This document shows positions 54,465-64,000 of a stretch of DNA of 64,000 nucleotides, piece after piece; position 1 is the first letter of the stretch; every line of letters begins with the position of its first letter. Below the pieces are notes generated by a model. The model ran no database searches. It was given only the letters and a program-made list of their open reading frames with translations, and was not told the origin of the DNA. A program made the translations under genes and the position numbers. Origin of the DNA: DATCJA01 sp963814955. GTDB lineage: Bacteria; Acidobacteriota; Vicinamibacteria; Vicinamibacterales; UBA2999. The stretch spans positions 186,001 to 250,000 of the forward strand of contig CAWFEX010000011.1 in assembly GCA_963814955.1 (NCBI GenBank), in the 5' to 3' direction.

Positions 54465-55019
54465 GTGCAGCTCGGGCTCCCATTCGAACAGGAAGCTCCC
54501 GACCAGTTTTATTTCGTACGCCACAAACGCGCTCGGCGCTATGTGATGCGCGTCGACAACGAGGGCCGCGTCCGCATCACCATTCCACGCGGCGGCTCAC
54601 GGAAGGAAGCAACGGCATTTGGGATGCGGCACCTCGAGTGGATCGCGAGCGAGCGGGCTCGAGTCCCGTTGACGCCGGTAAGTGCGACGGAGCAGGTGAA
54701 GCTGCGCCGACGGGCGTCAATCGAGCTGCGGGAACGGCTGCTGGAGCTTGCCGCGCGTCACGGGCTTTCCGTTTCGCGCATCAGCATCCGCGATCAGCGC
54801 GCGCGATGGGGATCCTGCGGGCCCGACGGTCATATCTGTCTGAACTGGCGGCTCCTCCTGATGCCGCCGTCGGTGCGGGACTACGTCCTCGTTCACGAAC
54901 TGATGCATCTGCGCCGGATGGACCATTCGAGCCGGTACTGGAAGCTCGTAGCCGACGCCTGTCCCGATTACAGGACGGCACGGCGATGGCTCCGCGAACA
55001 CGGCCGCTCGCTGCGGTGA
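54465..55019 (+). CDS. YgjP/SprT-like metallopeptidase-domain protein (M48-like)
   Basis: 184 aa, GTG start: an N-terminal beta part with RHKRARRYVMRVDNEGRVRI, then RISIRDQRARWGSCGPDGHI and the zinc motif VRDYVLVHELMHLRRMDHSS (HELMH) with downstream W. The RWGSC motif is diagnostic for the YgjP family, whose substrates are unknown. Divergent from the Sua5 gene by 23 bases. Confidence 0.82.
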   Translation: MQLGLPFEQEAPDQFYFVRHKRARRYVMRVDNEGRVRITIPRGGSRKEATAFGMRHLEWIASERARVPLTPVSATEQVKLRRRASIELRERLLELAARHGLSVSRISIRDQRARWGSCGPDGHICLNWRLLLMPPSVRDYVLVHELMHLRRMDHSSRYWKLVADACPDYRTARRWLREHGRSLR

Positions 55020-55082
55020 CGTCGCGGGCAACGTGCCGCAACACCGCTAGGTTGTCGCGCGGGCGTTTGGTAGGCTTTGACT

Positions 55083-55586
55083 ATGGAGAGCCGCCGCCAG
55101 CTCTTCGCCATAATCGGGGCAGCCCTGGGCCTGACACCGCTGGTCGCCTGGCTCGGCCGTTTTCCGTCTGCCGCTGACAGCGGGACGACTCGCAACTTCG
55201 CCGTCACAAAGACGGACCAGGAATGGCGTGCGACGCTGACTCGCGAAGAGTACCGCGTGTTGCGTGAGCATGACACGGAGCGAGCGTTCAGCAGTCCGCT
55301 CGATCATGAAACACGCCGCGGCACGTTCATCTGCGCCGCATGTGGAAACCCGCTCTACTCCTCCGGCACGAAATACGACAGCGGAACCGGTTGGCCAAGT
55401 TTCTGGTCGCCACTGGAGAACGCGGTTGGAACGTCGATCGATCGGAGCTTCTTCATGGTACGGACCGAAGTCCATTGTGCTCGCTGCGGCGGCCATCTCG
55501 GTCATGTCTTTTCCGACGGACCGAAGCCAACGGGCCAGCGGTACTGCATGAACGGAGCGGCGATGAAGTTCGTTCCAGACGCCTGA
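55083..55586 (+). CDS. msrB: methionine-R-sulfoxide reductase MsrB, exported
   Basis: 167 aa: an N-terminal ESRRQLFAIIGAALGLTPLV that could be a Tat-like signal or anchor, then EEYRVLREHDTERAF, the zinc cysteines in ICAACGNPLYSS and VHCARCGGHLGHVF, GTGWPSFWSPL, and the catalytic cysteine in GQRYCMNGAAMKF. The usual motif is RYCxNS; here Gly replaces Ser. It reduces the R-epimer of methionine sulfoxide, here probably outside the cytoplasm, together with the next gene. Confidence 0.9.
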   Translation: MESRRQLFAIIGAALGLTPLVAWLGRFPSAADSGTTRNFAVTKTDQEWRATLTREEYRVLREHDTERAFSSPLDHETRRGTFICAACGNPLYSSGTKYDSGTGWPSFWSPLENAVGTSIDRSFFMVRTEVHCARCGGHLGHVFSDGPKPTGQRYCMNGAAMKFVPDA

Positions 55587-55604
55587 CAACAAGGACGCGG
55601 TGCC

Positions 55605-56267
55605 ATGCATCCACAACGCTTGATCCTCATCGCCGCCCTGGGCATCGCCGTCGGTTACGTGTGGCTGACGGGCGGATTCGTCGGCATCATGGACATGTCG
55701 GCGCAGAGCACGCCGCCGCCTGCCGTCTCTGAAGTGGAACGGCAGGGACAGGCGGTCGCGACATTTGCATCAGGCTGTTTCTGGTGCACTGAAGCTGATT
55801 TCGACAAGGTCCGCGGAGTGATCTCCACCACGTCCGGCTATACGGGTGGCAAGGTCCCTAACCCGACGTACAGGCAGGTCTCGAGCGGATCAACGGGTCA
55901 CGCTGAGGCCGTGCGCGTCGTCTTCGATCCGGCCGTCGTCAGCTACGAGCAACTGCTCGAAAGTTTCTGGCACAACGTCGACCCGTTCGTGGCCAACCGG
56001 CAGTTTTGCGACGTCGGCAACCAGTACCGCCCTGAAATCTTCTTTCACAACGATGCACAGCGCGTCGCCGCTGAAGCATCGAAGGCACGGATGGAGAAGC
56101 AGTTCGGAGAAAAGATCGTGGTGGCGATCACGGCCGCCGGACCGTTTTATCCCGCCGAGGAGTATCACCAGGACTACTACAAGAAGAACTCCGCACAGTA
56201 CCGGTTTTACCGGTTCGGGTGCGGTCGCGACCGGCGTCTGCAGGAAATCTGGTCCCGCGCCCGCTGA
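55605..56267 (+). CDS. msrA: methionine-S-sulfoxide reductase MsrA, exported or membrane-anchored
   Basis: 220 aa: a hydrophobic N-terminus LILIAALGIAVGYVWLTGGF, then ATFASGCFWCTEADFDKVRG (catalytic GCFWC), SGYTGGKVPNPTYRQVSSGS, TGHAEAVRVVFDP and YPAEEYHQDYY. Complements MsrB by reducing the S-epimer. The two genes are 18 bases apart and both carry a leader, which implies a paired extracytoplasmic repair system. Confidence 0.92.
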   Translation: MHPQRLILIAALGIAVGYVWLTGGFVGIMDMSAQSTPPPAVSEVERQGQAVATFASGCFWCTEADFDKVRGVISTTSGYTGGKVPNPTYRQVSSGSTGHAEAVRVVFDPAVVSYEQLLESFWHNVDPFVANRQFCDVGNQYRPEIFFHNDAQRVAAEASKARMEKQFGEKIVVAITAAGPFYPAEEYHQDYYKKNSAQYRFYRFGCGRDRRLQEIWSRAR

Positions 56268-56277
56268 CTGCGCCGGG

Positions 56278-56316
56278 AGGGTCAGACCGGGGTCAGACCC
56301 GGGTCTGACCCCGGTC
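56278..56316. repeat. GGGTCTGACCCC palindrome array
   Basis: AGGGTCAGACCGGGGTCAGACCCGGGTCTGACCCCGGTC: three units, the last in the inverted orientation, directly after msrA. It is the same unit as in the priA coding region. A single unit (GGGTCAGAC) recurs at about 56405. The remaining bases to 56547 show no gene. Confidence 0.8.
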
Positions 56317-56547
56317 CACTACCAAGATTGTTCGCCCGTGTGCGGTCTTCGCACATATCTGTGCACCGCCGGCCCGCGGTGTGTCTGTCCCGCCCGGACG
56401 CTGAGGGTCAGACGCCCAACGTAAGCTCTATCAGTTCAATAATTTGACAACGCTTGTGGCACACGTGCGCGCGCGATGCGCAGGGTGGTGATGCTCTTGC
56501 TATGACAAGACCGTTCCGGCCTTGTCGGCAGGGACCTCAATATCCAC

Positions 56548-57002
56548 ATGCAGGCCGAACGTCCTCATATCTTCGTCGTTGACGACGACCGCGCGGTGCT
56601 GTCACTCGTGGGCACGAACGTCAGCTGCCTCGAAGTGCTGCGGGCGCTCCGGACCGTCAGCCCGCAGTGCGAGGCCGTTCTGACCACTGGCTACCAGAGC
56701 GTGGAGGCTGCGGTGGAGGCTCTGAAGCAGAGCCTCACACGACTTGCGTCAGAAGTACTTCATCCAGCGCGGAGGGCGCCCCCAATCCGCAAGTCCCGGC
56801 ATCCCTTCTCGAGGTTGAACGGGACCACATCATCCGCACGCTGGAGCTTGTCGGGGGGAACAAGGCAGGCGCGGCACGGTTGCTGGGTATGAGCCGGCGT
56901 GCGTTGTACCGCCTGTTAGAGCGGCATGGATTACACCAGCGTGCCCGATCCGCACGGACCGGGAGTGTGTCGAAACCCCGATGGACCGGACATCGTGACT
57001 GA
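56548..57002 (+). pseudogene. degenerate response regulator with FIS-type DNA-binding domain
   Basis: The receiver starts PHIFVVDDDRAVLSLVGT and resumes with SCLEVLRALRTVSPQCEAVL; about 45 residues, including the phospho-accepting aspartate, are missing between them. A frame change follows EAAVEALKQ. The HTH is intact in another frame: LEVERDHIIRTLELVGGNKA, GAARLLGMSRRALYRLLERH. The internal gap cannot be a one-base error, so the gene is probably truly decayed. The end overlaps the next regulator's start. Confidence 0.7.
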
Positions 57003-58004
57003 CACCGCCACCCGCCGGCGTCCGCGCATCCTCGTCGCCGACGATACGGACACGATTCGCGCGCTCTTCGAAAAACTTCTGACGGGCGAGGGATATCAGG
57101 TCGTCAGCGCTGAGGACGGACTCGAGGCGCTCGACGCCGTGAGCGTTCATCACCCCGATGTCGATCCTGCCCGACGTCGGCATGCCCGGCATGGACGGCA
57201 TCGAAGTGTGCCGCAGGCTCAAAAGCGGATCCGGAGACTCGCCTGACGCCGGTCGTCCTGGTCACAGGCCTCTCTGACCTGCCGGATCGGATTCGCGGGA
57301 TCGAGGCGGGGGCCGACGACTTTCTGTCCAAGCCGGTGCACCCGCAGGAGCTTCGCGCCCGCGTCGCGGCGCTCTTGCGCATGAAGCAGCTCACCGATGC
57401 GCTCGATTCGGCCGAAGCGGCATTCATGGCGCTGGCGCTGACGATCGAGGCGCGCGATCCAACCACGAAGGGACACTGCGAGCGGCTCGCACAGCGGGCC
57501 ATGCGCCTGGGCCGCGCCTCGGCGTGTCCCCGGACGACCTCGAGTGCGCTGCATCGCGGCGGCTACCTGCACGATGTCGGCAAGGTCGGCGTGCCGGATT
57601 CAGTGCTGCTGAAAGCGGGGCCCGCTGTCAGACGCAGAATTTGCATTGATGAAGCGGCACACGGAAATCGGCGACTCGCTGTGCGCTCCGCTGCAGTCGC
57701 TGCGGCATGTCCGCCCGATCATCCGTTCGCATCACGAACGGCTCGACGGCAGCGGTTATCCAGACGGACTGCGCGGCGATGAAGTGCCGCTGCTCGCGCA
57801 GATCGTCGGGATCATCGACGTATACGATGCGCTGACCTCCGCGCGGCCCTATCGGCCGGCGCTGACCAGCGGGACGGCCATCCGCCACCTGATGCTCCAG
57901 GTGGAACAGCGCAAGTTTTCCAGAGGCTTGTCAAGACGTTCCTCGACACGCTGGACAAAGTCGAGGAGACGCCTCAACTGCCTGAAGTCGCAGCCTGCGG
58001 CTGA
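56995..58004 (+). CDS. response regulator with HD-GYP c-di-GMP phosphodiesterase domain (six indels)
   Basis: Once repaired: receiver PRILVADDTDTIRALFEKLL, phosphosite DVILPDVGMPGMDGIEV, KSDPETRLTPVVLVTGLSD, ADDFLSKPVHPQELRARVAA; HD-GYP part TIEARDPTTKGHCERLAQRA, GGYLHDVGKVGVPD, HHERLDGSGYPDGLRGDEVP, DVYDALTSARPYRPAL. It would degrade cyclic-di-GMP on phosphorylation. Frame corrections are needed at about 57163, 57226, 57520, 57560, 57625 and 57915. That density is far above the rest of the window, so this is either a pseudogene or a poorly read segment. GTG start at 56995. Confidence 0.78.
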
Positions 58005-58084
58005 AGAGGACCGCCGAAACCACGCCGCCCGGTCCGAAGAACCCGGCGCCTACGGTCATAACTTCCGAGACGCTGCGGCGCAGG

Positions 58085-59110
58085 TCAGCCGCCGCGCGTG
58101 TGCATCTCGAGGTGGGGATCCCGGCGCAGCGTATCGAGCGGGATGAGCGGTGCGCGGTCGCGCGTTGCAAGCCGATCTTCTGCGCCGCGGTCGCGACGTG
58201 CCTCCCAGATGGATCGAATCAGCGCGGCCAGCTCCGGTGGAGTGGCCCCGCCCCGCAGCGCCGCTCGCAGGTCAGCACCCCGCGCGGCGTACAGGCAGAG
58301 GTACCACATGCCATCGGCGGTCAGCCGGCTGCGGTCGCAATCCTCGCAGAACGGCCGCGTCGTCGACGCAATGACGCCGAAGACGGTGCCGTCGGGAAGA
58401 CGATAGCGATCGGCCGGGGCCGAGGAGACCTCGACGATGGGGGTGATCGGACCGTAGTGGCGCGCCAGAGACTGGAGCATCTCCGCGCGTGACACCACGC
58501 GCTCCATCGACCAGTGGGTGGCGCCGCCAACGTCCATGTACTCGATGAAACGTACTTCGGCGCCATGCCGGCGGCCGAACTCAATCAGGTCCACGAGCTC
58601 GTCGTCGTTCGTTCCACGGATCACGACCGTGTCGATCTTGAGTCCGGGAAACAGCGGGGCGGCGGCGGCGATGCCCTCGAGCACCGGTGCGAGCTCGTCG
58701 GATCGGGTCAGCTGCGAAAGCGCTGCGGCTGCAGCGTATCGAGGCTGACAGTCAGCCGATGCAGCCCGGCCTGCGCCAGCGCCTGCGCATGCTGCGCCAG
58801 CAGCACGCCGTTGGTCGTCATCGCGAGGTCCTTGATGCCCTGACGCGAGGCCAGCGCCGCGACGAGCCGTGGAAGGTCGCGCCGCAGCAGCGGCTCGCCG
58901 CCGGTGAGCCGCACCTTGTCGACGCCCAGCTCCGACGAACACGTCGACGAGCTGCTCGATCTCCTCGAACTGCAGGATGTCCTCGCGCGGCAGCCAGACG
59001 TAGTCCTGCTCCGGCATGCAGTAGCTGCACCGCAGGTTGCAGCGGTCGGTCACCGACACCCGCAGATTGCGAAGCGGGCGCTGGAACTGGTCGAGGAGCA
59101 CTGGGGTCAT
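58085..59110 (-). CDS. moaA: GTP 3',8-cyclase MoaA (two one-base frameshifts)
   Basis: Radical SAM enzyme of molybdenum cofactor synthesis. Visible: VSVTDRCNLRCSYCMPEQDY (first Fe-S), and in the second frame VRLTGGEPLLRRDLPRLVAA and LAMTTNGVLLAQHAQALAQA with LTVSLDTLQPQRF; then in the first frame IDTVVIRGTNDDEL, RFIEYMDVG, the second Fe-S cysteines FCEDCDRSRLTADG and CLY, and the C-terminal HTRGG. Frame repairs: remove one C at 58932-58933 and add one base at about 58711. Length about 340 aa. Confidence 0.92.
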   Translation of the reverse strand: MTPVLLDQFQRPLRNLRVSVTDRCNLRCSYCMPEQDYVWLPREDILQFEEIEQLVDVFVGAGRRQGAAHRRRAAAAARPSTARRGAGLASGHQGPRDDDQRRAAGAACAGAGAGRAASADCQPRYAAAAALSQLTRSDELAPVLEGIAAAAPLFPGLKIDTVVIRGTNDDELVDLIEFGRRHGAEVRFIEYMDVGGATHWSMERVVSRAEMLQSLARHYGPITPIVEVSSAPADRYRLPDGTVFGVIASTTRPFCEDCDRSRLTADGMWYLCLYAARGADLRAALRGGATPPELAALIRSIWEARRDRGAEDRLATRDRAPLIPLDTLRRDPHLEMHTRGG

Positions 59111-59119
59111 TATCAATCA

Positions 59120-59196
59120 GGTCAAAGGGGAAAGGTCAGGCAAAGGTAAGTACCTTTGACTTCACCTTTGCCTTTTGCCTTTTGACTTTTGACCTT
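59120..59196. repeat. TTTGACC/TTTGCC heptad repeat with inverted half
   Basis: GTCAAAGGGGAAAGGTCAGGCAAAGGTAAG on the left is followed by TACCTTTGACTTCACCTTTGCCTTTTGCCTTTTGACTTTTGACC on the right, so opposed copies of the TTTGACC heptad face each other around 59150. It lies between moaA and amrS. The right half enters the open frame at the end of amrS. Confidence 0.68.
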
Positions 59197-59200
59197 ACGG

Positions 59201-60329
59201 TTACACAATCGACAGCCTGGTGCGGTCGTGGGGCAGGAACGGGAAGGCTGTGCGCTGGCCCTCGAAAGAGGCGCTCCAGCGCCCGGGAATCCGGGTCGCG
59301 CACCTGGGGCACGTCCCGTCCGGCGTCAGCCGGTACTCCTGAATCAGATATCCGTACCGCGTGATGAGCCGCTCGCCGCAGTGCGTGGCAGGCGGTGTGT
59401 TCCAGGTCGCCGACCCGCCCCGGAAGGTTGCCGGCGTAGACGTACCGCAGGCCAGACTCGCGGCCGATGCCGCGGCTGCTGTCTGCAGCATCGCCGCCGT
59501 GGTGTTGGACGGCGTCGGTCATCCTGTAGTCCTGGTGAAACGCGGTGACGTGCCAGGGAATATCCACCGACACGCCGGCCAGGAACTCCGTGAGCCGGCG
59601 CAGTTCTGGCTCGCTGTCGTTGAAGCCCGGAACGAGCAGGGTCACGATCTCAACCCAGACGCCGCTCGCATGCAGCCAGCGAATCGTCTCGAGAATCGGC
59701 TCGAGGCGTCCGCCAAGCTCCCGGTAACGCTTGTCGTCGAAGCTCTTGAGATCGACCTTGTACAAGTCGATATGCGGACGGAGGTATTCGAGCACGCGCG
59801 TCGTGCCGTTGCCGTTGGAGACGAAGCCGGTGACGAGTCCCTGCTCGCGCGCAGCCTGGAACATCGCGACGGCCCACTCGACGGTGATGAGCGGTTCGTT
59901 ATACGTCGAAACAACAATCTTCGCGTGCTGGCGCAGCGCATCCTGGACGAGCGATTCGGGTGTCGTATCACGCGGCGGCGCCACCGCCTGCGGATCGCGC
60001 AGCGCCTGAGACGTAACCCAGTTCTGACAGTAGCTGCAGTGAAGGTCGCATCCGAGCATCCCGAAGCTGTACGCGAGCGCGCCGGGGTATGCGTGAAAGA
60101 ACGGCTTTTTCTCGACCGGGTCGCACTGCACGCCGCCAACGTAGCCCCACGGCACTCGGAGACGCCCGCCTTCGTTATACCGGACCTTGCATACGCCACG
60201 GGCTCCCACCGGAATCGGGCAGCGATGTCCGCACGCGTAGCAGCGCAGGCGCGTCTCGTCGATCGATTCGACGAGCTCCGGCGCTGCGTCGCGCGTGCGC
60301 ACCGCAAGGACTTCTTCGAGGGTTGCCAT
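59201..60329 (-). CDS. amrS: AmmeMemoRadiSam system radical SAM enzyme AmrS (three one-base frameshifts)
   Basis: Starts MATLEEVLAVRTRDAAPELV, with a Cys cluster LRCYACGHRCPIPVGARGVC and radical SAM motif FGMLGCDLHCSYCQNWVTSQ. Further features are GFVSNGNGTTRVLEYLRPHI, LYKVDLKSFDDKRYRELGG, TLLVPGFNDSEPELRRL and IPWHVTAFHQDYRMT. The C-terminus, in other frames, has RESGLRYVYAGNLPGRVG, CGERLITRYGYLIQEYRL and GTCPRCATRIPGRW. Frame corrections needed at about 59513, 59475 and 59388. The AmmeMemoRadiSam partners (AMMECR1, Memo) are not in the window; the reaction is unknown. Confidence 0.85.
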
Positions 60330-60432
60330 TTCTGACTTGTCCGTTCCCGGTCTACTGCCGTCGAACACGTATCGCGAGTGCCTCGTCCGTTGTGGCCCTC
60401 TACTAGATCGATCGTACGATACCGGTCAATCG

Positions 60433-61607
60433 ATGCACCGGATTCCCAGGCCCGTGTGGCTGCTCGGCTGGTCGAGTCTGTTCACCGATGCGGCCACCGA
60501 GATGATCTACCCGTTGTTGCCGGTATATCTCTCCAGAGTGCTTGGCACCGGCGCCCTGTCGCTGGGGATCATCGAAGGAGTAGCCGAGGCGGTCAACAGC
60601 GCGCTCAAGATCGTCTCAGGTTACGTTTCGGACCGTCGGGAGAAGCGCCGGTCGATCGTGATCGCGGGTTACGCGTTGTCCTCGACCGCGAGGCCGCTCA
60701 TCGCCCTCACGACAGGCTGGCCCCAGGTGCTTCTGGTACGGGCGCTCGACCGCACGGGGAAGGGCATTCGCGGCGCACCACGGGACGCGATGCTCGCGCG
60801 TTTTGCCGCCACCGGCGAACGCGGGCGCATTTTTGGTTTCCATCGCGCCATGGATCACGCCGGCGCCATTATCGGCCCGCTCGTCGCCACCGCAATCCTG
60901 TTCTTCGCGCCTGGGGAATATCGCCTGGTGTTCGCGCTGACTGTGATTCCGGGCGCAATCGCCGTTGCGCTGTTGTTTCTGGTACCGGAGCCGGCAGCAG
61001 TAGCGCCCATACCGGTCGCGTCAACAGGCGATTCCGGCGCTCGTCCTGAAGGTCGCAGGCACCTGTTCGCGTTCCTCGCAATACTGCTGTTGTTCAGTCT
61101 CGGTAATTCCGCTGACGCGTTCCTGTTGCTGCGGCTGGCTGACGAAATCGGCAATGCGACGTACGTGCCTCTGCTCTGGTCGGGACTGCACGTTGTAAAG
61201 GCGTCGCTCTCGACGTGGGGCGGAACGTTGTCGGACCGTATCGGGCGCAAGCAGGTAATCGTCATCGGCTGGCTACTTTACGCGCTCGTCTACATCGGCT
61301 TCGCGACGGCCAGTGACCGCGCAGACCCTCATTGCGTGGTTCCTCATCTATGGCGTTTTCTTCGCGCTCACGGAGGGAGCGGAAAAGGCGCTGGTCGCCG
61401 ATCTGGCGCCTGCCAGCAGGCACGGCCTTGCGTTCGGCGCATACAACACTGCATTGGGTATAGGTGCGCTGGGCGCAAGCATCGTGTTCGGCCTGCTGTA
61501 CGAGCGGTTCGGCGCGGCAACGGCGTTCACGACCGGTGCGGCGCTGGCGGCCTCGGCAGCCTTGCTGCTGTCGTTCGTTCCGATGTCGTCAAGGGCGGGT
61601 GCTATGA
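60433..61607 (+). CDS. MFS transporter (frameshifted)
   Basis: About 390 aa: MHRIPRPVWLLGWSSLFTDA, ATEMIYPLLPVYLSRVLGTG, the motif A loop SGYVSDRREKRRSIVIAG, VRALDRTGKGIRGAPRDAML (typical of a conserved bacterial MFS subgroup) and FHRAMDHAGAIIGPLVATAI. The frame breaks after GFATAS; deleting one base near 61313 leads into TAQTLIAWFLIYGVFFALTE and GAEKALVADLAPASRHGLAF. The 3' end is uncertain: a stop at about 61607 is most compatible with surE starting at 61620. Substrate unknown. Confidence 0.78.
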
Positions 61608-61619
61608 TCGTAGGTTCCG

Positions 61620-62382
61620 ATGCCTCGAATTCTTCGTCACTAATGACGACGGTGTGCATTCAGAAGGAATACATGCACTTGCCGAAGCGCTGGCGCCGCT
61701 CGGCGAGGTTACGGTCGTTGCGCCGATTCAGGAAGCCAGCGCGATTGGACACGCGCTGACGCTGAGACGTCCGTTGCGGCTGGAGCGCGTGCGAAACGAC
61801 GTCTATGCCGTTGACGGCACGCCGACCGACTGCGTCAACGTAGCGATCGCGCACGTGCTGAACGGCAAGCCGGATCTGATCGTGTCGGGCATAAACAAGG
61901 GTTGGAACCTGGGCGACGACGTGACGTATTCGGGCACCGTGTCTGGCGCGCTGGAAGGCGCGCTGCTCGGCATTCCGAGTCATCGGCGTTCTCGACGCAA
62001 AACAAGGGCAACCACTTCGATTTTGCACCGGCGGCGCAGGTCGGCGTTCACCCTTGCCGAAGCCGTTCTCGGGCGCGGGATGCCGAAGTTCACGCTCCTC
62101 AACATCAACGTCCCGTTCGGGCCGAACAAGGGGTTTCGGGCGACCGTGCAGGCGAAGCGCAATCATGTCACCGTGGTGAGCAAGCGGATCGACCCGCGTG
62201 ATCGCGCGTATTACTGGATCGAGGAAGGGGAGAACACGTGGGAGCCGCACGACCGCTCGGATTACCAGGCGGTGCGCGACGGCTACATCTCGATTACGCC
62301 GCTGCATCCTGACATGACGGCGCACGGTGCGCTGGGCTTTGTCGAGAGTCTGCCGCTGGTGACGCCCGCGGAGGTACGGTAG
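61620..62382 (+). CDS. surE: 5'-nucleotidase SurE (three one-base frameshifts)
   Basis: Metal-dependent nucleoside monophosphatase. Starts MPRIL then, after removal of one T at about 61638, VTNDDGVHSEGIHALAEALA; VVAPIQEASAIGHALTLRRP, VDGTPTDCVNVAIAHVLNGK, DLIVSGINKGWNLGDDVTYS, GTVSGALEGALLGIPS. Then STQNKGNHFDFAPAAQV is in another frame and FTLAEAVLGRGMPKFTLLNI back in the first. End SLPLVTPAEVR. Length about 254 aa. Followed after 14 bases by tRNA-Pro. Confidence 0.9.
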
Positions 62383-62396
62383 ACTGATTTCTTCGT

Positions 62397-62833
<437 letters not shown>

Positions 62834-64000
62834 TTAGCCGCTGGCCACCTTCGCCTGCCGGAAGAAATCCGCGGGCATTGGTCTTTGCAATTTCCACACG
62901 AAGCTGATTGGCCGGTCGCCCTTGTGCGAGACGTAGTCTGCGGGGCCGATGAACGTGTAGGGCATCGTGCGCCCGTCCTGCTTCTTTCGTGGACGCACGA
63001 AGAGCAGGATATGGCCGCCACGGTTCCGGTGATGAATGTAGCGCTGCCCGGTCTTCGAACGCTGCGTGGTGGTTGACTGCGATTCCCAATGGAACAGAGT
63101 GGGCGAAATCGCATAGTCCTTGTAGAGCGTGGATGGCGAATATTCGCGCTCTGATTTTTCAAGCGTCACAAAGAACAGGTCGGAGTTCGTCTGCTCGTCA
63201 CGAATCACCCCGGTCTGCTTCCAGGCGGTCTTATTGAAATCCAGCATCCCGAATGCTGTGAGGACATCGTCCACCGTGTGGCGCGCGTGCACGGACAGGG
63301 GCACGCGGAGGGGCGATCCAGTGGGCCGGGCGAGGTCCAGCGGATAGGTGAGATGCTCTGACCGCTCGTCCAGGAGGGGAATCAGCTCGCGCAGTTCCTC
63401 GCACGATCGCCGGATGCGCGTGAAGGAGCGCGACCGACTCGGCGAGTGTCTTGGGTGCGATCTTCGATGGGATCGCGGCGAAATGAAAGCCGGTCACGAG
63501 GCGACGATCGGCGTCAGTCCGTTGGATCACGGATGCCGATGCCGCTAGGCGTTCATAGGCCTCGAGCCGAAGCGGATCGTCCACGTGGAGTAGTCCGGCC
63601 AGGCGATCACCGATGAGCGTTTCATATGGCCCTGGAGCGGGCACCTCCAGGCGCGCGTCACGTTGCAGGCCCGACCAACTGCCGGAACGGTACACGTCCT
63701 CCAACTCCAGGCCCGCCTCCTGAAGGAATTCGGGAAGCGTGATACGACGCCCGGACGCCGAACGAGCGCCGGCGAGCGCCATCAATTCCCTCACCATCGC
63801 AGGACGACGCGAGGGAATGGCGCTCTTCAGGTTGCCGAGGACGATCTGCGTCGCGACGCGATCCAGCTGCATCGAGCAGCCCGCAGGCAGGAACGGAAAA
63901 CCCAGTTGCACCTGCTTCTCGACTTCGGTTCGCGTCGTCCCTGTGACGGCGCGATAGCGAAGGTCGAAGCGGAACTGCCGATGCGACTGGCCGATGAAGT
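62834..64000 (-). CDS. SF2 helicase C-terminal part with DUF3427 domain (runs off the window, one frameshift)
   Basis: The visible part begins FIGQSHRQFRFDLRYRAVTG then TEVEKQVQLGFPFLPAGCSM and ITLPEFLQEAGLELEDVYRS, as found after the helicase core of DUF3427 proteins. In another frame the DUF3427 domain itself follows: LSVHARHTVDDVLTAFGMLD, FVTLEKSEREYSPSTLYKDY, AISPTLFHWESQSTTTQRSK, GQRYIHHRNRGGHILLFVRP, IGPADYVSHKGDRPISFVWK and the C-terminal PADFFRQAKVA. One indel at about 63415 separates the frames. Such proteins usually carry an N-terminal PLD nuclease and DEAD helicase domain, outside this window. Confidence 0.8.

Overview
The window is a GC-rich bacterial chromosome segment that is gene-dense on both strands. 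Most of it is core metabolism and envelope functions; the rest is a roughly 7.5 kb accessory island and a partial accessory gene at the right edge. Gene content (bactofilin, class II fructose bisphosphatase, BACON-domain lipoprotein, baeRF-type protein, AmrS) and several interspersed repeat families resemble Acidobacteriota, most likely Vicinamibacteria. That placement is my inference; no rRNA gene is present to confirm it.

Left part (1-12.4 kb): end of a DinB-like gene, an outer-membrane barrel, the tRNA-thiolation pair cysteine desulfurase-mnmA, a bactofilin, a methyltransferase, a SAM hydrolase of the chlorinase/fluorinase fold, an acyl-CoA dehydrogenase, glpX, an MFS exporter, and an hflX-lipoprotein-pgsA operon. 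From 12.4 to 25.1 kb lies a surface-polysaccharide locus: a priming sugar-phosphate transferase, six glycosyltransferases, galE, ugd, a UDP-glucuronate decarboxylase and an MsbA-type ABC exporter. The nucleotide-sugar enzymes form a route UDP-Gal <-> UDP-Glc -> UDP-GlcA -> UDP-Xyl. Next come yicC-gmk-rpoZ-coaBC-udg-priA, an M50 protease with HU, der and a MerR regulator.

At 34.5 kb a tRNA-Pro(GGG) marks the start of the accessory island (34.6-42.0 kb). It holds a decayed TnpB-like gene, an exported alpha/beta hydrolase, five small cysteine-pair (zinc-ribbon-like) proteins of which two are tandem duplicates, two excisionase-like HTH pieces, a ribbon-helix-helix regulator with a palindromic operator, and a small helical gene coupled to a truncated tyrosine integrase. 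After it come an exported ComEC-like MBL/HhH protein, a BACON lipoprotein, VanZ, a sugar-acid catabolic/transport operon (enolase-superfamily dehydratase plus TctCBA), a class B3-like MBL protein, DUF3810, baeRF, threonylcarbamoyl-AMP synthase, a YgjP peptidase, msrB-msrA, two damaged response regulators, moaA, amrS, an MFS transporter and surE. A tRNA-Pro(CGG), a tRNA-like remnant and a helicase/DUF3427 gene that runs off the window finish the segment.

Two features pervade the sequence. At least 20 single-base indels break otherwise conserved genes, including essential ones, and a one-base correction restores the family motif each time; this looks like residual assembly error, concentrated in 56.5-62.2 kb. 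Intergenic spaces also carry several dispersed repeat families (heptad-like CTTGTGA/TTTGACC strings, GGGTCTGACCCC palindromes, AAGCCGGACACTACGTA hairpins, CAAGCCCTTCGACGGGGCT), some of them in frame inside gmk and priA.
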